This document shows positions 18,092 to 25,819 of a stretch of 64,000 nucleotides of DNA, one piece after another. How positions within the stretch are numbered: the first letter of the stretch is position 1; the number at the start of each line of letters is the position of its first letter. The notes under the pieces were generated by a model. It was given only the letters and a program-made list of their open reading frames with translations. It was not told the DNA's origin and ran no database searches. The position numbers and the translations under genes were made by a program. This DNA comes from Glutamicibacter sp002979865 (GTDB lineage Bacteria; Actinomycetota; Actinomycetes; Actinomycetales; Micrococcaceae), in contig NZ_CP188297.1 of assembly GCF_050030965.1 (NCBI RefSeq), positions 2,604,001-2,668,000 on the forward strand. The letters run 5' to 3'.

Positions 18092-19276
18092 TCAGCTCTT
18101 GAGGTACTCATCGTGCTGGCGGTGCGCTTCGGCGACCTCGACACGGATCTTGTCCACGTCCTTGGCCTTGTCGCGGTACTTCTTTTCCATGGTTTTCACA
18201 TACGCTTCTTCCTCCACCAAGGCGCGGTAGATGCGTTCGCGTTCGACCGCGTCCGAGGTGTAGCTCAGGTCGTTGTAGCTGTTGGCATGGCGGCGCAGGT
18301 TGCCGATGGCAGTCTGGGCCTTGCCTGCCTTGCTGAACAGCGAAGCGAGAATTGTCAGCACCAGGACGCCGATAATGACGCTCAGCGACAGGCCGGTGCT
18401 GATTTCAATGACCATCACGTGCTCACCATCATTGATGAATGGCAAGTTGTTCTCGTGCAGTGCATGCAGGATCAGCTTCACGCCGATGAATGCCAGGATT
18501 GCTGCCAACCCGTAGGACAGGTAGATCAAGCGGTCCAGCAATCCGTCGAGCAGGAAGTAGAGCTGGCGCAGTCCCATGAGCGAGAAGGCGGTAGCCGTGA
18601 ACACGATGTAGACGTTCTGGGTGAGTCCGAAGATCGCAGGGATGGAATCCAGAGCGAAGAGAATATCGGTACCGCCGATGGCCACCATGACCAGCAGCAT
18701 CGGAGTCAGGACCTTCTTGCCATCGATCTTGGTGAACAGCTTGTCGCCGTCATAGTTGTCGGTAGTGTGGAATAGCTTCTTGGCGATCCGGATGATGAAG
18801 TTGTTGGCCTCATCGGATTCGTCATCCTTCTTCAGCAGGTTGCCTGCGGTCAACAGCAGGATCAGGCCGAACAGGTAGAAGACCCAAGCGAACTGGTTGA
18901 TCAGCGCCGCGCCGACAAAGATGAAGGCGGTACGTGCGATCAGCGAGAAGACGATGCCGAAGAGCAGGACTTTCTGCTGGTCTTCGCGGGGTACGCGGAA
19001 GCTGGCGATGATAATCAGGAAGACGAACAGGTTGTCGACCGACAGGGCCTTCTCGGTAATGTAGCCGGCAAAGTACTCGGCACCCATGTCGATTCCGCCG
19101 AAGACCAGCACCAGCACACCGAAAACGAGGGCCAAGCCAACATAGATGCTGGACCAGATCGCTGCTTCACGCAGCGATGGAACGTGGGCCTTGCGGATGT
19201 GGAAGAAATAGTCGAAGGCCAGAAGGGCGAGAATCACGACAATCGTGATGCCCCAAATCATAGGGGAAACTCCCAT
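18092..19276 (-). CDS. TerC family membrane protein (Alx/MeeY-like Mn2+ exporter)
   Basis: This is a 394 aa protein with about nine hydrophobic segments and a hydrophilic, charged C-terminal tail of about 80 residues. It keeps the TerC acidic motifs EKALSVDNLFVF and GTDILFALDSIPA, whose aspartates are thought to bind metal. Family members have been linked to tellurite resistance and more recently to manganese export, including metalation of secreted proteins. The probable yybP-ykoY riboswitch directly upstream argues for the manganese role here. Confidence 0.9.
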   Translation of the reverse strand: MGVSPMIWGITIVVILALLAFDYFFHIRKAHVPSLREAAIWSSIYVGLALVFGVLVLVFGGIDMGAEYFAGYITEKALSVDNLFVFLIIIASFRVPREDQQKVLLFGIVFSLIARTAFIFVGAALINQFAWVFYLFGLILLLTAGNLLKKDDESDEANNFIIRIAKKLFHTTDNYDGDKLFTKIDGKKVLTPMLLVMVAIGGTDILFALDSIPAIFGLTQNVYIVFTATAFSLMGLRQLYFLLDGLLDRLIYLSYGLAAILAFIGVKLILHALHENNLPFINDGEHVMVIEISTGLSLSVIIGVLVLTILASLFSKAGKAQTAIGNLRRHANSYNDLSYTSDAVERERIYRALVEEEAYVKTMEKKYRDKAKDVDKIRVEVAEAHRQHDEYLKS

Positions 19277-19313
19277 AGGGATTCCTGCTTTCGTAAGTAG
19301 CGCGCGAACGCAT

Positions 19314-19417
19314 CTGAGTAAGTCTCTTCACCGACCCCGGGGCTGGCCGCAAAACCCGGCAGGACCATGAAGTCCTGCGTATTGACGGATTCAACGATTA
19401 TGAATACTCCCTTACGT
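19314..19417 (-). promoter_or_regulatory. probable yybP-ykoY (Mn2+) riboswitch upstream of terC
   Basis: Read on the minus strand, the leader has a closing helix GTAAG/CTTAC, then GGGAGTA and a first hairpin region. CGTCAATACG follows, then a perfect hairpin GCAGGAC-TTCATG-GTCCTGC, a CGGGTTTTGCGG segment and finally GGTCGGTGAAGAGAC. GGGAGUA, GUCAAUAC and GGUGA.GAC are the landmarks I recall for this riboswitch class, and TerC-type genes are classic downstream targets. I judged this by eye, without a covariance search. The rest of the 308-base gap (19418-19584) shows nothing I can name. Confidence 0.72.
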
Positions 19418-19584
19418 TCTACCAGCTTATCCTGATGCGATGCTTCTGGAAAAATCTTGGTCCGTGGATGTCATGATGATCTGTAATGTACTTTGTCTTT
19501 GTGCAGTTGGGTAGGCGTCAATAGCAATTCGAAGAATGCACTTTGCTTGGAGCAACGTGGGCTAGGGGCAGGAACTAGGCGCTG

Positions 19585-20052
19585 CTAGAGCGACTTGTGC
19601 ATCTTGATGCTGGTGGTTTCATATCCAAGCGATTCATAGAGGCCGCGAGCGCTCTGGTTGAATCCGAACACATTCAGCCCCAGGGTACGTGCGCCGTGGG
19701 CACGGGCGTATTCTTCGGCCAAATTCATGGCCTGGCGTCCGAACCCCTTGCCGCGGTGCCCGGGGTCGACAACTATGTCCCAAACCCACCATGAAGCCGG
19801 ATCGCCTGAGGTGTCGTGGCCGATCCAGACATAGCCCACATCGCCGAAAATGCCATGCTCCAGGGTGAATACCGCATTGGTGCAACTTGGCAATCCGGTG
19901 GGAAAGGCCCGGGTCATGGCCCGGTCTGCATCTTCCTGCGCCTTGTGCTGGGAACTGCCAGCGGCAACAAGGTCCGATACGTACTCGGCGGTACTTCGTG
20001 CCATCCACGAATGGAATTCTTCAGCGGGAAGCGGGTGGAGTTCTAATGGCAT
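19585..20052 (-). CDS. GNAT family N-acetyltransferase
   Basis: This is a 155 aa single-domain GNAT. The acetyl-CoA loop is DIVVDPGHRGKGFGRQAM, a clear V-x-P-x-x-R-x-x-G-x-G match. The C-terminal LNVFGFNQSARGLYESLGYE is the conserved Asn/Tyr region. The substrate cannot be told from sequence. It lies between the terC leader and the DinB-like gene on the same strand and 30 bases after the latter, so the two may be co-transcribed. Confidence 0.87.
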   Translation of the reverse strand: MPLELHPLPAEEFHSWMARSTAEYVSDLVAAGSSQHKAQEDADRAMTRAFPTGLPSCTNAVFTLEHGIFGDVGYVWIGHDTSGDPASWWVWDIVVDPGHRGKGFGRQAMNLAEEYARAHGARTLGLNVFGFNQSARGLYESLGYETTSIKMHKSL

Positions 20053-20082
20053 GCCCGGAGTCTACCGGTTGAGGGCGGCACG

Positions 20083-20577
20083 CTATTTCCGCGCGGCCAG
20101 GATTTGTTCACGCAGGATATCTGCGTGTCCGCAATGCTGTGCCAGTTCACGCAGCATATGCAGCTGGATCCAGCGCAGCGGCAGCGGTCCACGCCGGTTG
20201 CCTGAGAAGACGTCATCTCCTGTTTTGCCTTCGACTGCTTGATGCGACAGTTCGATGGCTTGGGCATATTCGTGCCGAATCGAATCGATGGTGTCGGAAG
20301 CCTCCAAGTCGAATGATTTGCTGGGCGAAGAGGCAATGCCCAGCTCTGCACGGCTCCGGCCGGTGGCTGCTTCACCGAACCAGACCCGTTCCACGAAGAT
20401 CGCATGTTTCACCAGCCCGAGCAGCGTGGTCTTGGATTCAACCAACTTCAATCTGGCTTCGGCTTCACTCAGTCCGCCGGTGCAGGAAAGCAGCATCTGC
20501 CGGTGCTGATCGATGAAAACTTGGACCATATCATCGTGGGTCAGTGAAAAAATGTCTTTGGAATCCGGGTTGGCCAT
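20083..20577 (-). CDS. DinB / DUF664 family protein
   Basis: This is a 164 aa four-helix-bundle protein of the DinB superfamily. The spaced histidines VKHAIFVERVWFGEA and LHMLRELAQHCGHADILREQ are the expected three-His metal site. Actinobacterial DUF664 members include thiol S-transferases that use mycothiol or bacillithiol in detoxification, which is a reasonable guess here. A TAAGAT element ends about five bases before the ATG and no separate ribosome-binding site is seen, so a leaderless start is possible. Confidence 0.82.
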   Translation of the reverse strand: MANPDSKDIFSLTHDDMVQVFIDQHRQMLLSCTGGLSEAEARLKLVESKTTLLGLVKHAIFVERVWFGEAATGRSRAELGIASSPSKSFDLEASDTIDSIRHEYAQAIELSHQAVEGKTGDDVFSGNRRGPLPLRWIQLHMLRELAQHCGHADILREQILAARK

Positions 20578-20692
20578 GCCTTATCTTAAGTCGGCAAATC
20601 GTCAGTGACAAGGTATTTTGCCTCTGGGGCAAGTGAAATGGAAAATCTTTCGAAAATCTTGCTCTAGCTGGAATACGAAGAGTGCGAGTAGA

Positions 20693-20713
20693 GTTGAGTT
20701 AAGTACACTCAAG
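20693..20713 (+). promoter_or_regulatory. HAIR operator upstream of clpB
   Basis: GTTGAGT-N7-ACTCAAG matches the HspR consensus at 13 of 14 positions and ends 34 bases before the clpB start. Confidence 0.9.
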
Positions 20714-20747
20714 TTTATGGGTTCACCCAATTAGAGAAAGGATGCGC

Positions 20748-23336
20748 GTGGACACCAAACTCACCACTAAGAGCCAAGAAGCCCTCTCGGCTTCCGGGAT
20801 GAACGCTTCAACCGCAGGCAATCCGCAGATTGAACCTGCGCACCTGCTGAAGGCCTTGCTGGACCAGCGCGACTCCGTCGCAGTCGCCCTCCTGAAGACC
20901 GCCGGATTGGATGTCGACGCGCTTTCGATCAAGGCAAGCGCTGTCATCAACGCATTGCCTTCCAGCTCCGGCAGTTCAGTGGCCCAAGCCCAGTACTCCC
21001 GACAGCTGCTGCAGGTTGTGAGCAACGCCCAAGCGGCTGCCGCAGAAATGGGGGACACCTATGTCTCCACCGAGCACCTGCTTATCGCCTTGGCATCAGA
21101 CCAGACCAAGGCCGGCGACGCGTTGCGCGAATTCGGGGCCACCCGCGAACTGCTGGTGGGCACCTTGCCCACCATCCGCGGCGACCGCAAGGTCGATAAT
21201 CCGGATCCGGAGGCCACCTTCCAGTCCCTGGAGAAGTTCGGCACCGACATGACCGCCCTGGCGCGCTCGGGCAAGCTGGATCCAGTCATCGGCCGCGACC
21301 GCGAGATCCGCCGCGTGGTCCAGGTGCTCTCCCGCCGAACCAAGAACAACCCCGTGCTGATCGGCGAGCCAGGCGTTGGCAAAACCGCTGTAGTTGAGGG
21401 GCTTGCCCAGCGCATGATCGCGGGCGACGTGCCGGAATCCCTGCGTGGCAAGACCCTGATCTCGCTGGATCTGGGCGCCATGGTCGCCGGCGCCAAGTAC
21501 CGTGGCGAATTCGAAGAGCGGCTGAAGTCGGTATTGGAAGAGATCAAGGCTTCGGACGGCCAGATTGTCACCTTCATTGACGAGATCCACACCGTGGTCG
21601 GCGCCGGAGCCTCCGAAGGCGCCATGGACGCGGGGAACATGCTCAAGCCAATGCTCGCCCGCGGCGAGTTGCGCTTGATTGGTGCTACTACCTTGGACGA
21701 GTACCGCGAGAACATCGAGAAGGATCCCGCCCTGGAACGCCGCTTCGCACAGGTGTATGTCGGTGAGCCCAGCGTGGATGACACCATTGCCATCCTGCGT
21801 GGGTTGAAGGAGCGCTACGAGGCGCACCACAAGGTTTCCATTGCGGACTCCGCCTTGGTGGCAGCATCCACGCTGTCCAACAGGTACATCTCCGGCCGCC
21901 AGCTGCCAGACAAGGCCATCGACCTGGTTGATGAGGCCGCTAGCCGCCTGCGCATGGAGATCGACTCGGCTCCGGAGGAAATCGATGAGCTGCGCCGCGA
22001 GGTGGACCGGCTGACCATGGAGGAGCTGGCGCTGTCCGATGAAACGGATCCAGCTTCGGTGGAACGCCTGGATGCGCTGCGCAAGGACATGGCCGACAAG
22101 AAGGAACAGCTGGACGCGCTGAACTCCCAGTGGGAAGCCGAGAAGGCTGGCTTGAACCGCGTCGGTGACCTGAAGGTCAGGCTCGACGAATTACGCAGCA
22201 AGGCCGACAAGGCCCAGCGCGAGGGCGACCTGGAGCAGGCCTCTCGCCTGCTCTACGGGGAGATCCCAACGCTGCAGCAGGAACTGGATGCGGCGGCAGC
22301 TGCCGAAGCCGATAAGGCCGATACGCACACCATGGTTGCCGAGGAAGTCACCGCGGATGACATTGCAGAAGTCATCTCGGCGTGGACCGGTATTCCGGCC
22401 GGGCGCATGCTGCAGGGCGAAAGCCAGAAGTTGCTGGATATGGAAGAAATCATCGGGCAGCGCCTGATGGGGCAGAAGCAGGCTATTGCCGCTGTCTCTG
22501 ACGCCGTTCGCCGTACCCGCGCCGGCATTGCCGACCCGAACCGGCCTACCGGATCCTTCCTGTTCCTGGGTCCTACCGGTGTCGGCAAGACCGAGCTGGC
22601 CAAGTCCCTGGCTGACTTCCTCTTCGATGATCCACGGGCGATGGTGCGGATCGACATGTCCGAATACTCGGAGAAGCATGCGGTTTCGCGCCTGGTCGGT
22701 GCCCCTCCGGGCTACGTAGGGTATGAAGAGGGCGGGCAGCTGACCGAAGCTGTGCGCCGCCGCCCGTACTCGGTGATTCTGCTGGACGAGGTGGAAAAGG
22801 CGCATCCGGAAGTATTCGATATCCTGCTGCAGGTGCTCGATGACGGGCGGCTGACCGATGGCCAGGGCCGCACCGTGGACTTCAGGAATACCATTCTGAT
22901 CCTCACCTCGAATCTGGGTTCCCAGTTCCTGGTGGACCAGAGCATGGAAGACGAGGCCAAGAAGTCAGCGGTGATGAGCGTGGTCAATGCATCGTTCAAG
23001 CCGGAGTTCTTGAACCGTCTCGATGAGGTCATCCTCTTCGACCCATTGAGCATCGAAGAGCTGGGCAGCATCGTCAAGCTGCAGATCGACCTGCTCGCAC
23101 AGCGCTTGGCCGACCGCCGCTTGAACCTGGAGGTGGATCAGGCCGCCAGCGATTGGCTGGCCCTGACCGGTTACGATCCTGCCTACGGCGCTCGTCCGCT
23201 GCGCCGCCTGGTGCAGCGCGAGATCGGAGACCGGCTGGCCAAGGAGATCCTGGCTGGAACGGTGCAGGACGGGGATACTGTAGGGGTCACCCTGGACGAA
23301 GTTGGCGACAAGCTCAAAGTTGCCAAGAAGGCCTAG
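20748..23336 (+). CDS. clpB: ATP-dependent disaggregase ClpB
   Basis: This is an 862 aa Hsp100 ring ATPase that pulls proteins out of aggregates with DnaK, DnaJ and GrpE. The N-domain is followed by AAA-1 (Walker A GEPGVGKT from residue 206), the coiled-coil M-domain (about 400-530, many charged heptads) and AAA-2 (GPTGVGKT from residue 608, with arginine fingers later). GTG at 20748 (MDTKLTTKSQEAL) is preferred because AGAAAGGA sits at the right distance. An ATG two codons earlier is too close. The gene has its own HAIR operator, which joins it to the HspR regulon. Confidence 0.97.
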   Translation: MDTKLTTKSQEALSASGMNASTAGNPQIEPAHLLKALLDQRDSVAVALLKTAGLDVDALSIKASAVINALPSSSGSSVAQAQYSRQLLQVVSNAQAAAAEMGDTYVSTEHLLIALASDQTKAGDALREFGATRELLVGTLPTIRGDRKVDNPDPEATFQSLEKFGTDMTALARSGKLDPVIGRDREIRRVVQVLSRRTKNNPVLIGEPGVGKTAVVEGLAQRMIAGDVPESLRGKTLISLDLGAMVAGAKYRGEFEERLKSVLEEIKASDGQIVTFIDEIHTVVGAGASEGAMDAGNMLKPMLARGELRLIGATTLDEYRENIEKDPALERRFAQVYVGEPSVDDTIAILRGLKERYEAHHKVSIADSALVAASTLSNRYISGRQLPDKAIDLVDEAASRLRMEIDSAPEEIDELRREVDRLTMEELALSDETDPASVERLDALRKDMADKKEQLDALNSQWEAEKAGLNRVGDLKVRLDELRSKADKAQREGDLEQASRLLYGEIPTLQQELDAAAAAEADKADTHTMVAEEVTADDIAEVISAWTGIPAGRMLQGESQKLLDMEEIIGQRLMGQKQAIAAVSDAVRRTRAGIADPNRPTGSFLFLGPTGVGKTELAKSLADFLFDDPRAMVRIDMSEYSEKHAVSRLVGAPPGYVGYEEGGQLTEAVRRRPYSVILLDEVEKAHPEVFDILLQVLDDGRLTDGQGRTVDFRNTILILTSNLGSQFLVDQSMEDEAKKSAVMSVVNASFKPEFLNRLDEVILFDPLSIEELGSIVKLQIDLLAQRLADRRLNLEVDQAASDWLALTGYDPAYGARPLRRLVQREIGDRLAKEILAGTVQDGDTVGVTLDEVGDKLKVAKKA

Positions 23337-23346
23337 GAGCCTGGCA

Positions 23347-23396
23347 ATGGCGAGGGCGTGAACGGATGGAATCCCGTTCATGCCCTCGCCATTTTT
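23347..23396. terminator. bidirectional terminator after clpB
   Basis: A 19-bp stem with one G:T pair (ATGGCGAGGGCGTGAACGG and its partner) is followed by TTTTT. It is shared with the convergent gene. Confidence 0.92.
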
Positions 23397-23409
23397 CCTG
23401 AACGCAGAC

Positions 23410-24051
23410 TTAGCTGTCGGTGGTCTCCTGTGCCTTGGACGGCTCCTCTTCGGAGTTCTCCGATTCTCCATCCGTAGCGCCCTCTGGCAGCAACGAGTTG
23501 CGGACGTCGCCCTCGGACAGGCTCAGGAAGCACGAAACGGTGCGGTCGCCCTGGCCCCAGGTGCTCTCCGAGGGACGCGAGAAGTGATAGGTCCAGGTGG
23601 AGTCCAGCCCTGCACGAGGATCCAGTGACACCGATTTGCACAGGTCTTCGGATTGGGTGAGCAGCACGTTGGCTCCCGGGTACTCCTCGCCAGTGACCTG
23701 GAAGATGCCGATCAGTTGGGCATTGTGGGAGGAATCACAGGTTACGACCGTCTGCGGATCCAGTGGTGAATTGAATCCGCGCAGGCAGTCGCCTTGCTCC
23801 AACTGGGTTGGAGGCATCTCGGTGGCAACAATGCCGTCGAGGCCTGGATTCTCGTTGCGCTCCACGTTGTTCGCAGTTGGCGAAGCAGGGGGATCCACTA
23901 GTCTCAACACCACGAAAACCACTGCCGCGGCCAGTGCGAGAACGGCGACAATCATCAAGGCCCATTGGGCACTTTGACGCTTGGGCTTCTCCGGTTCTGG
24001 CTGCAATGGCGGCAAAGCCGCCTGCGGCTCGGGCAGATTGTTTTCCACCAC
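23410..24051 (-). CDS. membrane-anchored septum-formation (Septum_form) domain protein
   Basis: This protein of about 213 aa has a short Pro-rich cytoplasmic segment, one transmembrane helix (about residues 30-55, ALMIVAVLALAAAVVFVVLR) and an extracytoplasmic domain. The domain has spaced cysteines (QGDCLRGF, VTCDSSHNAQ, DLCKS, SCFLS), the pattern of Septum_form domains in actinobacteria. An acidic tail ends the protein. GTG at 24051 is chosen because GAAGGAG lies eight bases upstream. A TTG at 24099 is also in frame. A direct role in septation is weakly supported for the family. Confidence 0.68.
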   Translation of the reverse strand: MVENNLPEPQAALPPLQPEPEKPKRQSAQWALMIVAVLALAAAVVFVVLRLVDPPASPTANNVERNENPGLDGIVATEMPPTQLEQGDCLRGFNSPLDPQTVVTCDSSHNAQLIGIFQVTGEEYPGANVLLTQSEDLCKSVSLDPRAGLDSTWTYHFSRPSESTWGQGDRTVSCFLSLSEGDVRNSLLPEGATDGESENSEEEPSKAQETTDS

Positions 24052-24222
24052 CTGTTGAGCTCCTTCGTGGTTGGGTCGGGCGATCGCTCGCCGGCTCAAT
24101 ACATAGTCGTTGGACTAATCGACAGTCTAGCGGTTTCGGAGGGTGTTGCATTCAGCGCTCGCCGGTGAATCGTGTTAACCTTTAATTACGAAAGAACTGA
24201 TCACATATTCGGGGGCCTTCAT

Positions 24223-24260
24223 CTTTTCAAGGTGGACCACCTCCCGACTCTACTGAAAAG
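24223..24260 (+). promoter_or_regulatory. inverted repeat in the DUF3073 leader
   Basis: CTTTTCA and TGAAAAG form a 7-bp stem around the palindrome AGGTGGACCACCT. It ends directly before the AGAGGGGG ribosome-binding site, so it could affect translation. Confidence 0.45.
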
Positions 24261-24273
24261 AGGGGGTCACGCC

Positions 24274-24492
24274 ATGGGGCGCGGCCGTCAAAAGGCTAAA
24301 GCACAGCGTCAGGCGCGAGATATCAAGTACTACTCGCCGTCCACTGACCTTTCGGCACTTGAACGCGAGTTGGGCGTTCAGTCCGATCATCATGCTCAGA
24401 ACACTGAGCGTAATGATTCATCGTATGACGAAGAATATTCGGAATACGACGAGCTGACTAAGAAGTACTCGGGAGATGACGAAGACGAGTAG
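24274..24492 (+). CDS. DUF3073 small acidic protein
   Basis: This 72 aa protein has a basic start (MGRGRQKAKAQRQARDIKYY) that is the highly conserved DUF3073 signature. A Ser-Thr segment and a very acidic tail (DEEYSEYDELTKKYSGDDED) follow. The family is widespread in actinobacteria and has no known function. The opposite charge of the two ends suggests a nucleic-acid or ribosome-associated role, which is inference. The start has AGAGGGGG upstream. The stop codon lies in the loop of a 9-bp hairpin. Confidence 0.9.
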   Translation: MGRGRQKAKAQRQARDIKYYSPSTDLSALERELGVQSDHHAQNTERNDSSYDEEYSEYDELTKKYSGDDEDE

Positions 24493-24502
24493 CCTCGTCT
24501 TC
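24481..24502 (+). terminator. hairpin spanning the DUF3073 stop codon
   Basis: GAAGACGAG and CTCGTCTTC pair perfectly around the tetraloop TAGC, which contains the stop codon. There is no T-run. Confidence 0.5.
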
Positions 24503-24580
24503 TGATGCCGGGAGTCCTTGGCTCAGAGTGCCACACCTTAAGCATTGAGTGGTACAGCTCTTCAGTACATTTTGCGACAA

Positions 24581-24626
24581 GCCGCAGCGACTAAGCTAAA
24601 TTAGCTTTTAGTCGTTGCGGCCTTTG
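24581..24626 (+). terminator. intrinsic terminator after DUF3073
   Basis: A 14-bp stem (GCCGCAGCGACTAA with TTAGTCGTTGCGGC) with an inner GCTAA/TTAGC stem is followed by CTTT. Confidence 0.82.
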
Positions 24627-24653
24627 TCGTGCCCAGTAATTGTTAGGTGGAAC

Positions 24654-25574
24654 GTGAGCACTCCAGAAGAGCTATCCATCCAGATGGCGCATCATTCGGC
24701 CATCCGGTCGATGCAGCGCATTGTCGAGCAGCAGGCACCTGAATCCCCGGAAGCTGAAGCGCGTGCCGGGGTGCGCCAAATGCTTTCCGCTGGCGGGGTC
24801 CTGGTGGTCACCGGAGCCGGTGTTTCTACCGATTCCGGAATCCCCGACTACCGGGGACCCAACGGTTCATTGCAGCGCCACAGGCCGATGACCTATCAAG
24901 AATTCCGATTCCGTCCTGAAGCCCGGCAGCGCTATTGGGCCCGTGGCTACGTCGGCTGGCGCCATATGGACAAAGCCGAGCCTAACCACATTCACCAGCG
25001 CTTGGTGCAGTGGGAAGAGCACGGGAAAATCAGTGGAATCATTACGCAGAACGTTGACGGGCTGCACCAGCAGGCCGGATCCAAACGGGTCATTCCGGTC
25101 CATGGCGACTTGTCGATCGTCCGCTGCCTGGACTGCGGGTACAGCGAGAACCGCAATGACTTTGATCTGCGCCTGCAGGCGGCCAACGAAGGCTATTTGG
25201 AAGCCGTGGAAATCGACCCCAGCGCGGTGAACCCCGATGGGGATGTGGAGCTGCCCCAGTATCTGGTTGACCGGTTCAACATGGTGGCCTGCTTGAGCTG
25301 CGGCTCGCTGGCCCTGAAGCCTGATGTGGTGTATTTCGGCGAGAACGTTCCGGTTGAACGCAAGGAACGCATTGCGGCACTGGAAGCGGAATCCACATCG
25401 CTCTTGGTGCTGGGCTCCTCCCTTGCAGTGATGAGCGGGTACAAGATCCTGTTGAACTTCGTCAAGCGGGATTTGCCGGTGGCGCTGATTACCAACGGCC
25501 ACGTCCGCGGTGAACAAAAAGCAACCTGGCGCTGGCGTGTGCCTTTGGAGCACGCCCTGAAACAACTGGACTAG
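24654..25574 (+). CDS. NAD-dependent protein deacetylase (sirtuin)
   Basis: This is a 306 aa Sir2-family enzyme that removes acyl groups from lysines using NAD. VVTGAGVSTDSGIPDYRGP binds NAD, TQNVDGLH and VHGDL hold the catalytic Asn and His, and two CXXC pairs (CLDC and CLSC, about 65 residues apart) bind zinc. The long spacing between the Cys pairs resembles SIRT4-like class II enzymes. GTG 24654 is supported by the ribosome-binding site TAGGTGG. Acetyl-CoA synthetase, the classic sirtuin substrate, is encoded at 43566-45542. Confidence 0.92.
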   Translation: MSTPEELSIQMAHHSAIRSMQRIVEQQAPESPEAEARAGVRQMLSAGGVLVVTGAGVSTDSGIPDYRGPNGSLQRHRPMTYQEFRFRPEARQRYWARGYVGWRHMDKAEPNHIHQRLVQWEEHGKISGIITQNVDGLHQQAGSKRVIPVHGDLSIVRCLDCGYSENRNDFDLRLQAANEGYLEAVEIDPSAVNPDGDVELPQYLVDRFNMVACLSCGSLALKPDVVYFGENVPVERKERIAALEAESTSLLVLGSSLAVMSGYKILLNFVKRDLPVALITNGHVRGEQKATWRWRVPLEHALKQLD

Positions 25575-25606
25575 CAGGCCGGTATTTCGTCCCGCAAGGG
25601 ACACCA

Positions 25607-25756
25607 ATGAAGCGTGCCAAATGCTGCTCTGGGCACTCAGCCCGGCAGGAAGCTCGCACTGGTGCAGCACCACCGGCAGCATTGCCTGGCGCCTGGAAGC
25701 CGGGCAAGAGGGCTCCGGTCAACCCTGCATCCCCATTCGCATGGCGATGGCGTTAA
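25607..25756 (+). CDS. possible small protein, 49 aa, unknown
   Basis: An ATG with AAGGGA five bases upstream opens a 49-codon frame (starting MKRAKCCSGHSARQEARTG) that ends four bases before a strong terminator. The product would be very basic, with two adjacent Cys and many Pro and Ala. Third-position bias is weak and I recognise no family, so it may be a chance frame. Its placement between the sirtuin and the terminator is the main support. Confidence 0.3.
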   Translation: MKRAKCCSGHSARQEARTGAAPPAALPGAWKPGKRAPVNPASPFAWRWR

Positions 25757-25760
25757 AGAA

Positions 25761-25796
25761 CCGATGCGCCGCACTGGGATCAGTGCGGCGCATCGG
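25761..25796. terminator. bidirectional terminator before purM
   Basis: A perfect 15-bp stem (CCGATGCGCCGCACT with AGTGCGGCGCATCGG) has a T-rich tail in the minus direction (TTCTTTAACG). It ends the purF-purM transcript. Confidence 0.92.
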
Positions 25797-25819
25797 CAAG
25801 GAAGCGGATCCTGCGAGTA

